DNA from: an uncultured Parabacteroides sp.
Lineage (GTDB): Bacteria; Bacteroidota; Bacteroidia; Bacteroidales; Tannerellaceae
Direction of reading: 5' to 3'
DNA length: 12,436 nt
Assembly (NCBI GenBank): GCA_900547435.1
Contig: URGO01000095.1
Span: 1-12,436, forward strand
In this document: positions 7,204-12,436 of the stretch, piece after piece
How positions within the stretch are numbered: the first letter of the stretch is position 1
How the letters are laid out: each line of letters begins with the position of its first letter
Notes under the pieces: model-generated
The model's database searches: none
What the model was told of the DNA's origin: nothing
The model's input: the letters and a program-made list of their open reading frames with translations, nothing else
Program-made: the position numbers and the translations under genes

Positions 7204-8643
7204 ATGAAAATACAGAATATAATCCTTGGTGGTTTTTTAGTCTTGACAGGGCTTACCTCTTGCGAAATGAAAGAAGAATTATGGGGTCAAGAGACGAATC
7301 CCGATGAAGTAGGCTTACTGAATGTGGGCGTAGCCGTAAGTTCATTGATAAATGATGTGCCGGTGGCTACAAAAGCCGGCCTGGAAGATGTCCCGGCTAC
7401 ATCTCCTATTTCAGCAGAAGGTTACAAAATCGAATTATTGAATGCGGATGGGACAACGGTAAAATCGTTTACCTATGCATCGGATATGGAACCGGTAGAA
7501 GTTCCGACAGGCGATTATACGCTTTATGCTCACATGGACGAAACGTTTGAGGATGAAATGACGGAACCCTATTATGGCGGTCGTGAAACGATTTCAATTA
7601 AAAAAGGTATTACGACTGAAGCCACTGTAACTTGTAAGATGGAAAATACCAAGATTCAGATTAATTATCCGGATACTTTCCTGCAAACGTTTGAAACGTG
7701 GACGATCCTGATTACGGATAATAATGGGCATACGGTGACATTTACGCACGAAGGGAAAGATGACCCTAAGCCTATTTACTGGAAAATCGGTGAGAATGTG
7801 AAATCTATTACGATTAACGTAACGGCTACTACAAAGACTGGCGATAGAGTTTCAGATTCACGTAATATTTTGAAACCTGCAGATAGCGATTCCGAATATT
7901 GGTTGGGCAATGATGCGTTGACGATTACAGTGGAGCCGGGCGATAAGAATCCTGTAGACAATCCGGACCAACCGGCCGAACCGGAAGATCCTGATACAGA
8001 TCCGGATGAACCGGAAAATCCTGACCCAACTCCTGACCCTGAACCTGAACCGGATGATAGCTCAACGGTAAGCGGTATTGAAATTAAAGTGGAAGGTATA
8101 TTTGGAGATAAAGCGGATGATGTAGCGGTAGAAGTTCCAACTACGCCGAGCGAAGATGAAGACGATGATACGGATGATAGCGAGGAAGAACAGAAGCCGA
8201 GCGGTGATGAAGAATCGGGGTCGGATGAATCTGTTTCAAAACCAAGTATTTCTTTCCCTCAAAAGACATATACACTTCCTGCTGATGCCTCGAAGAATGC
8301 AGATGCCGTAATTACTTCTACAGCGGAAGGTGGAATACAGAGTGTGAAGGTTCAGATTATCGGTGGTAATGATGGCTTCTCTAGCATTGTTTCAGGAATG
8401 GGGTTTACTGAAGGATTGGAACTTGTAGGAAACACTACTTTAGGTCCTGTTATCAGTAGCATTATTCAGGGCTTGGAAATGCCTCAAATTGGTGATACAA
8501 GTTATACTTTCCCTGTAGGAGGTTTCTTTGCTATTTTGCAGCAAATGGGAGCGACGACAGGAGATGGTCATGTATTTAATATTACGGTAACCGATGCTAA
8601 CGGTGAAACTACAAATAGTTTGTGCGTAAAGGTAACAGAGTAA
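7204..8643 (+). CDS. DUF4493-type lipoprotein with acidic linker and C-terminal beta domain
   Basis: This is a predicted outer-membrane lipoprotein of 479 residues. The signal ends in lipobox LTSC (C20), followed by EMKEE. Residues about 37-243 follow the DUF4493 layout: an early GLLNVGVAV strand, VPTGDYTLYAH, EPYYGG, and ATVTCKMENTKIQINY. A low-complexity linker rich in P, D and E runs from about 246 to 288, with repeated PDP, PEP and DPD steps. A short strand segment (GIEIKVEGIF) follows, then a strongly acidic stretch at about 310-346. The C-terminal domain (about 347-479) looks like a beta-sandwich and ends in strands such as HVFNITVTDANGE. The linker probably lifts this domain from the membrane. 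It lies between another DUF4493 lipoprotein and a DUF4493-PCMD lipoprotein. The function and binding partner are unknown. Confidence 0.8.
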   Translation: MKIQNIILGGFLVLTGLTSCEMKEELWGQETNPDEVGLLNVGVAVSSLINDVPVATKAGLEDVPATSPISAEGYKIELLNADGTTVKSFTYASDMEPVEVPTGDYTLYAHMDETFEDEMTEPYYGGRETISIKKGITTEATVTCKMENTKIQINYPDTFLQTFETWTILITDNNGHTVTFTHEGKDDPKPIYWKIGENVKSITINVTATTKTGDRVSDSRNILKPADSDSEYWLGNDALTITVEPGDKNPVDNPDQPAEPEDPDTDPDEPENPDPTPDPEPEPDDSSTVSGIEIKVEGIFGDKADDVAVEVPTTPSEDEDDDTDDSEEEQKPSGDEESGSDESVSKPSISFPQKTYTLPADASKNADAVITSTAEGGIQSVKVQIIGGNDGFSSIVSGMGFTEGLELVGNTTLGPVISSIIQGLEMPQIGDTSYTFPVGGFFAILQQMGATTGDGHVFNITVTDANGETTNSLCVKVTE

Positions 8644-8648
8644 AGAAC

Positions 8649-8654
8649 AGGAGG
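8649..8654 (+). promoter_or_regulatory. Strong Shine-Dalgarno site for the DUF4493-PCMD gene
   Basis: A perfect AGGAGG lies nine bases before the ATG at 8664. Such strong sites are uncommon in Bacteroidota. It supports 8664 as the start over the out-of-frame ATG at 8657. Confidence 0.65.
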
Positions 8655-8663
8655 AAATGAATA

Positions 8664-10559
8664 ATGAAAGTAATATATCACATCCTTTTAGTCTTTGTTG
8701 CGCTTACGTTGTGGTGTTGTCAAGACGATAGAGCTTCATTAAATCAGGTCGGTTATCTTCGTCTTTCGGTGACAGAGAGCGGGCAACTCAATACCCGTGC
8801 TTATGATCCTAAAATTATGCATGTAGAAATCCTATCAGAAGATAGCGCAATTGTAAAGCAGACAGATGATTTGGATGAATGGGAAGGTGAAGTTTTTGAA
8901 TTGCCGGTAGGAGCTTATAGAATTATTGCTTACTCTAATGACTACAAGGGGCAACCAGCTTTCAATAGTCCTTATTATTATGGAGATACGACAGTCCAAG
9001 TCAAGGCGGCTACCGAAACGAAGGCGAAAGTGGATTGCAAGATTGCGAATGTAAAGGTGACGGTTAATTACAGTGAGGACTTCAAAACAGCCTTTGCCGG
9101 TCGCGATATATTTGTAACCGTAGGTTCTGCAGAAGAGAAGCCTTCTTTCAGTTCTATGACCTTTAAATATGGTTCGGATGCAGCTCTTTATCTCCCCAGT
9201 GATTGCGGACCGCTGAAAGCAACTTTGAATGTAAGCAAATCAGATGGTTCAGAGGAATATTATACACTATCTGAAACCAAACGTTTGGCAGAACCTAAGG
9301 CAAATGACCATTTTATTTTGAATTACCAAATGGGGGATACAAATAAAGGAGATTTCACGGTTACGGTGGATCCAACCACGAATTCCTATTCCTATACATT
9401 CTACATCAATATGACACCGCTGAAAGTTTCAGCTAAATATGAAACAGTGAATGCCTGGGCAACCTTTGCTTATTTAGAAGCAAGTAATGTGGAAGCAGAC
9501 GGTGAAGTGAACCCGACTACTGTCAAATTTAATTATCGTAAGAAAGGTGAACAAGAATGGCAAGAAATTGCTACTGCAGAATTTGAAGGCACTTATACGG
9601 CTCGTCCTACCAACTTGGAAGATAACACAGCCTATGAATATTGTCTTGCGATTAATGGTGTTCAAGCAAATATGGGGCCAGAGTTTACAACGGAAGAAGC
9701 TACACCTTTATATAATGGTAGTTTTGATAATTGGTATCAAAATGGTGATATTTGGTATGCGATAACCCAAGGTGACGCAACGTCTTTTGATAATAGCGAA
9801 AGTAAGTTCTTGAATTCTTTTTGGGATTCAGGGAATCCGGGAGCAGCTATGATTGGAGCGGATAGCCAACCAACTATGCCTGTAAAGGATACGGAAGCTT
9901 ATGGAGGGAAAGGACAATCCGCGAAATTGACTTCTATGTATAAAGGTTTTGGCTCTATGGGGAAATTTGCGGCTGGTAACATTTATACGGGGCATTATTG
10001 CGAAACAATTATGGAAATTTTAGCTAAAAAGTTTGGCGCTCGTTTGCGTTTTGGCCATGAGTTCACCTCTCGTCCTACGCAATTGAAAGGTGTTTATAAA
10101 TATTCGAGAGGAACGACGATTGATTACGGTTCGGACGAATATAAATCTAAATTGGAAAGTACAGGTGGTGATTTATGTTCCGTTTATATTGCGTTGACAG
10201 ATAATGAAGGGTTAAAAGATAACGCTTCGATGGAACCTGCCGCTTTTGAGATTGATAATGATTTGACTGCCGATGAGCCGGAAAATTTCAAATATAAGAG
10301 CACGATTGATTTCTCCGAGAAAAATCCTCATATAATAGCTTACGGCGAGTTAAGCGAGAATGAAGCGAAAGGTGCGGCGGATTGGACACCTTTTACCATT
10401 GATCTCAAATATCGAGATCTCACTCGAAAACCAAAATACATTATAGTCGTAGCTTCGGCAAGTAAGTATGGAGATTTCTTTACAGGTAGTACAAAAAGTG
10501 TGATGTATATCGATAACTTTGAACTAGTGTATGATGGTGAACCCAAAAAGGAAGAATAA
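8664..10559 (+). CDS. DUF4493 and PCMD domain lipoprotein
   Basis: This is a large predicted surface lipoprotein (631 residues) joining three beta-rich parts. The N-terminal signal ends in LTLWCCQDD; either C18 or C19 may be lipidated, and the tryptophan before them makes the lipobox atypical. The acidic QDD that follows fits surface export. Residues about 28-245 are DUF4493-like (YLRLSVTESG, LPVGAYRIIAYS, AKVDCKIANVKVTVNY). About 252-345 resembles a fibronectin type III-like sandwich (LEDNTAYEYCLAINGVQ). About 348-625 matches the PCMD family (putative carbohydrate metabolism domain): it opens with LYNGSFDNWYQNGDIWY and ends with strands including SVMYIDNFELVYDG. PCMD domains are predicted to bind or act on carbohydrate, but this is not proven. 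It follows two DUF4493 genes and precedes a beta-barrel gene, as expected of one surface assembly. Confidence 0.82.
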   Translation: MKVIYHILLVFVALTLWCCQDDRASLNQVGYLRLSVTESGQLNTRAYDPKIMHVEILSEDSAIVKQTDDLDEWEGEVFELPVGAYRIIAYSNDYKGQPAFNSPYYYGDTTVQVKAATETKAKVDCKIANVKVTVNYSEDFKTAFAGRDIFVTVGSAEEKPSFSSMTFKYGSDAALYLPSDCGPLKATLNVSKSDGSEEYYTLSETKRLAEPKANDHFILNYQMGDTNKGDFTVTVDPTTNSYSYTFYINMTPLKVSAKYETVNAWATFAYLEASNVEADGEVNPTTVKFNYRKKGEQEWQEIATAEFEGTYTARPTNLEDNTAYEYCLAINGVQANMGPEFTTEEATPLYNGSFDNWYQNGDIWYAITQGDATSFDNSESKFLNSFWDSGNPGAAMIGADSQPTMPVKDTEAYGGKGQSAKLTSMYKGFGSMGKFAAGNIYTGHYCETIMEILAKKFGARLRFGHEFTSRPTQLKGVYKYSRGTTIDYGSDEYKSKLESTGGDLCSVYIALTDNEGLKDNASMEPAAFEIDNDLTADEPENFKYKSTIDFSEKNPHIIAYGELSENEAKGAADWTPFTIDLKYRDLTRKPKYIIVVASASKYGDFFTGSTKSVMYIDNFELVYDGEPKKEE

Positions 10560-10583
10560 ATATAATTAAAGAACTCCATTTAA

Positions 10584-10610
10584 TAGAGACATCATGTAGT
10601 GGTGTCTCTA
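10584..10610 (+). terminator. Strong hairpin between the PCMD and beta-barrel genes
   Basis: TAGAGACATCA (10584-10594) pairs with TGGTGTCTCTA (10600-10610) through one G-T wobble, around a TGTAG loop. No T-run follows on the + strand, so it may be a weak terminator or an RNA-processing/stability element that lowers expression of the downstream gene. Confidence 0.45.
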
Positions 10611-10660
10611 TATGTGGTTAATAGAAATAGGAAGAAAACAGTTAGAACGAAGGATTATAA

Positions 10661-11410
10661 ATGGGCAAGAAATTAATTACAATTTTATTACTTTTGGTAG
10701 TAATAGTCGGGAGCGCGGAAGCGCAACGGGGCAAGCGGGCCATTGAGCGCATCGACCGTGATGTGCAAAAAGCTGTATTTGTTCCCAAAGGCACATGGAT
10801 GGTGGGTGGTACAATCTCTTATTCGGAACACGATGAGGGTAACTTGAATTACTTGATTTTGAAAAATCTCGAAGGGAATGGTTATGATTTTACAGTCAGT
10901 CCTTATATAGGGTATTTCTTCCGGGATAATATCGCTGCAGGTTTCCGTTTTGCATACAAACGTGATTATTTGGATTTGGGAAATGCAGAAATAGATTTAG
11001 GAGATTTAACGCTTTCGTTTGATAACCTCTATTATCTGGAACATAAGTATGAGGCTTCCGGTTTCTTGCGTACTTATATCCCGATAGGACGAAGCAAAAT
11101 ATTCGGATTGTTCAACGAGGCACGTTTGACGTATGGTTATGGACAAGGCAAGAACTCGACGGGTTCGGGTGCAAATTATGATGGAACCTATCAGACTGTA
11201 CAGAATTTGCAAATCGGTTTTGCTCCGGGTTTGGCAGCGTTTATCACTAACTGGTCGGCGGTAGAAGTTTCAGTGGGTCTAATGGGTTTTGACTTCAAAT
11301 GGATAGACCAAGAAACAAACCAAATAGAGGAAGGCTCGCGTCGTGTTACGTCCGGGAATTTCAAAATCAACTTGTTTTCAATCAATATTGGTATGACGTT
11401 CTATATTTAA
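10661..11410 (+). CDS. Outer-membrane beta-barrel protein
   Basis: This is a predicted outer-membrane beta-barrel of 249 residues. The signal peptide ends AEA with likely cleavage before Q22, giving a non-lipidated secreted protein. After a basic, charged segment (RGKRAIERIDRD), the chain alternates amphipathic strands with glycines and aromatics: WMVGGTISYSE, SPYIGYFFRD, AAGFRFAYKRDYL, AEVDL-like LGDLTLSFDNLYY, FLRTYIPIG and LTYGYGQGK. It ends in the aromatic-rich strand NIGMTFYI, typical of barrel insertion signals. A weak AAGGA ribosome site lies at 10650-10654. Its place after the DUF4493/PCMD lipoproteins suggests it anchors, exports or works with them, which is inference. It is too short to be a TonB-dependent transporter. 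The gene is followed directly by the repeat/nuclease island. Confidence 0.8.
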   Translation: MGKKLITILLLLVVIVGSAEAQRGKRAIERIDRDVQKAVFVPKGTWMVGGTISYSEHDEGNLNYLILKNLEGNGYDFTVSPYIGYFFRDNIAAGFRFAYKRDYLDLGNAEIDLGDLTLSFDNLYYLEHKYEASGFLRTYIPIGRSKIFGLFNEARLTYGYGQGKNSTGSGANYDGTYQTVQNLQIGFAPGLAAFITNWSAVEVSVGLMGFDFKWIDQETNQIEEGSRRVTSGNFKINLFSINIGMTFYI

Positions 11411-11425
11411 AGATACCCTAAATAT

Positions 11426-11594
11426 AACCCTTCAGTCTTTCTAAGACAGGGGAGCTTTCAAGAATGAATTTAGATGGCATTTTTGAGGGAATACAAAAAC
11501 TATCTAAGTACATAGTATGTCTTGATGAACTGAAACTATTTAAAAAGCTCCCCTGTTTTAGGGGAGCTGGCACGCGAAGCGTGACTGAGGGGTT
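11426..11594. repeat. Composite palindromic repeat, copy A (partly decayed left end)
   Basis: About 169 bases, in the same orientation as copy B (11998-12164). The right end holds a perfect hairpin, AGCTCCCCT (11546-11554), loop GTTTT, AGGGGAGCT (11560-11568). Next comes a short hairpin CACGC-GAA-GCGTG (11571-11583) and ACTGAGGGGTT (11584-11594). The left end (AACCCTTCAGTC, then CTAAGACAGGGGAGCTTTCA at 11441-11460) is an inverted relative of the right end, but has lost its first half-hairpin. Blocks of 20 bases (11441-11460) and 31 bases (11541-11571) are identical to copy B; the spacer between is only moderately similar. Confidence 0.88.
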
Positions 11595-11626
11595 GTGACG
11601 AAACAGAAGAGTAAAACTGCTTAAAT

Positions 11627-11998
11627 ATGAGAACAGAACAACAATATAACTTGCCAGAACAAAAAGCTTTCCGGAAAGAATTGAGAAATAGCATGACCTC
11701 GGCAGAAGTTGTATTGTGGCAAATGTTGAAAGGAAAACAGATAGAAGGACTCAAATTTCGCCGGCAGTTTGGTATCGGACCATTTGTGGTAGATTTTTAC
11801 TGCCCGATTTTACGGTTGGCAATAGAATTAGATGGGGCATATCATTTCTCAGAGGAAATGGAATCGTATGATGAACAGCGATCTTTGTATTTAGCGCGAA
11901 ATGATATAAAAGTCTTACGCTTTGAGAATCGTATCGTATTTGAAGAGCCTTGGCGGATATTAGATGCGATACGAGATGTGATCAAAGAAAGGACATGA
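11627..11998 (+). CDS. DUF559 (Vsr-like) endonuclease domain protein
   Basis: This small protein of 123 residues is almost entirely a DUF559 domain, a family related to very-short-patch-repair (Vsr) nucleases of the PDDEXK fold. It shows the family layout: MTSAEVVLWQMLK (23-35, with E27), KFRRQFGIGPFVVDFYC (43-59, with D56), LAIELDGAYH (64-73, with E67 and D69), and DEQRSLYLARNDIKVLRFEN (82-101). D56, E67 and D69 are the likely metal-binding residues and all are present, so it should be active. Substrate and role are unproven; it may nick or cut DNA. There is no signal peptide or membrane segment, so it is cytoplasmic, unlike its secreted neighbours. It begins 32 bases after repeat copy A, and its stop codon touches repeat copy B. 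It interrupts a surface-protein cluster, suggesting later insertion. Confidence 0.9.
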   Translation: MRTEQQYNLPEQKAFRKELRNSMTSAEVVLWQMLKGKQIEGLKFRRQFGIGPFVVDFYCPILRLAIELDGAYHFSEEMESYDEQRSLYLARNDIKVLRFENRIVFEEPWRILDAIRDVIKERT

Positions 11999-12164
11999 CC
12001 CCTCACCCCTGCGGGGAGCTCCCCTAAGACAGGGGAGCTTTCAGATTGCATTTAGATGGTATCTTTAGGGGGATACAAAGACTATCTAAAAGTATAGTTT
12101 GATAACTATCTAAAAAGCTCCCCTGTTTTAGGGGAGCTGGCTTGCGTAGCAAGACTGAGGGGTT
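11998..12164. repeat. Composite palindromic repeat, copy B (more complete)
   Basis: About 167 bases. The left end starts at the last base of the nuclease stop codon: ACCCCTCA, then a CCCC-TGC-GGGG hairpin (12006-12016), then hairpin AGCTCCCCT-AAGAC-AGGGGAGCT (12017-12039). The right end has hairpin AGCTCCCCT-GTTTT-AGGGGAGCT (12116-12138), short hairpin CTTGC-GTA-GCAAG (12141-12153), and ACTGAGGGGTT. The two ends are inverted repeats of one another: 12017-12041 matches the complement of 12114-12138 with one difference. Inner arms also pair (TTTAGAT near 12051 with ATCTAAA near 12108), so the whole element could fold into one long branched hairpin. Confidence 0.88.
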
Positions 12165-12222
12165 TAAGACTGAAAGGTTGTAACTTGAAGTAAAACTGAT
12201 ATAAAATGAAATAGATAAATTT

Positions 12223-12436
12223 ATGAGAATAAAGAATTTGTATGTATTATTATGTTGTTGGGGGCTCGCTTCCTGTGCTATTGAGAACGACATCCCGTAT
12301 CCGATTGTCGAAGGAGCAATTACGGGTATGACAGTCGAAGGGCAACGGAGCAATCCGGATGGTTCATCAACGGGGCCAGAGATAACCAAAGCGGCTCGGG
12401 CTGTAGTGATGAATGTCAACGACACGGTCGAAAGAC
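12223..12436 (+). CDS. Start of a surface lipoprotein, cut by the window edge
   Basis: Only the first 71 codons are present. The product opens with MRIKNLYVLLCCWGLASC, a lipoprotein signal with lipobox LASC and lipidated C18. The next residues (AIENDIPYPIVEGAITGMTV) resemble the N-terminal region of Bacteroidales lipoproteins that carry a C-terminal PCMD domain. That match is from memory and needs the rest of the gene. It continues the surface-protein cluster on the far side of the nuclease island. I see no clear promoter between repeat copy B and this gene, so it may depend on read-through from upstream or on a promoter within the repeat. Confidence 0.75.
   Translation, partial: MRIKNLYVLLCCWGLASCAIENDIPYPIVEGAITGMTVEGQRSNPDGSSTGPEITKAARAVVMNVNDTVER

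Larger units (their letters stand above)
11426..12164. mobile_element. Candidate repeat-nuclease island
   Basis: A DUF559 endonuclease gene is bracketed by two direct copies of a ~168-bp palindromic repeat. There is no transposase, and I see no target-site duplication. The layout parallels REP sequences flanking a RAYT gene, but the enzyme is a Vsr-like nuclease. That the unit moves or spreads is inference only. An alternative is that two copies of a non-autonomous repeat landed beside the gene independently. Confidence 0.4.

Noticed and set aside
8657..8659. ATG at 8657 as the start of the DUF4493-PCMD gene
   Set aside because: It is out of frame with the lipoprotein. The ATG at 8664 has the AGGAGG site at suitable spacing and gives the signal peptide.
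11426..12164. CRISPR array or classic insertion sequence
   Set aside because: There are only two repeat copies, far apart and with a gene between them. There is no transposase or cas gene and no visible target-site duplication.
11611..12198. Shared GTAAAACTG after both repeat copies (11611-11619 and 12190-12198) as part of the repeat
   Set aside because: It is only nine bases, at different distances from the repeat ends, with dissimilar sequence between, so it may be chance.

Overview
The window looks like chromosomal DNA of a member of the Bacteroidota, most likely the order Bacteroidales (Bacteroides or Parabacteroides-like). Three things suggest this: promoters with the Bacteroidales-type TTTG / TAnnTTTG pattern, few strong Shine-Dalgarno sites, and a cluster of DUF4493 and PCMD lipoproteins, which are typical of gut Bacteroidales. 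I cannot fix the genus or species from sequence alone. All recognised genes are on the + strand.

Region 1 (1-4630) is a housekeeping block. After about 440 bases of AT-rich DNA with no convincing gene come surE (nucleotide/polyphosphate phosphatase), lpxB (lipid A disaccharide synthase) and recG (branched-DNA helicase). lpxB and recG overlap by four bases and are almost certainly co-transcribed. Between surE and lpxB lies a large imperfect hairpin built from tandem 9-base AGGAGTTAN units.

Region 2 (4631-6160) starts with an AT-rich terminator hairpin. It continues with a promoter and a secreted M23 metallopeptidase that carries two C-terminal LysM repeats, probably a peptidoglycan hydrolase of the periplasm or envelope. 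A second terminator-like hairpin follows.

Region 3 (6160-12436) is a lower-GC accessory cluster for the cell surface. It has two DUF4493 lipoproteins, a DUF4493-plus-PCMD lipoprotein, an outer-membrane beta-barrel protein and, at the right edge, the start of another lipoprotein. They are closely spaced and probably form one operon starting from a promoter near 6318-6349. The likely role is an outer-membrane or surface-exposed assembly of unknown ligand.

The most unusual part is an island at about 11426-12164 inside this cluster. A small DUF559 (Vsr-like, PDDEXK-type) endonuclease gene lies between two same-direction copies of a ~168-bp composite palindromic repeat. Each copy has ends built from the hairpin AGCTCCCCT-loop-AGGGGAGCT. 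Near its right end each copy also has a short hairpin whose stem differs by two compensatory base-pair changes between the copies. The left end of the second copy begins at the last base of the nuclease stop codon. This resembles the arrangement of REP sequences with their RAYT transposase, but with a nuclease in its place. It is the best candidate here for a little-described system.
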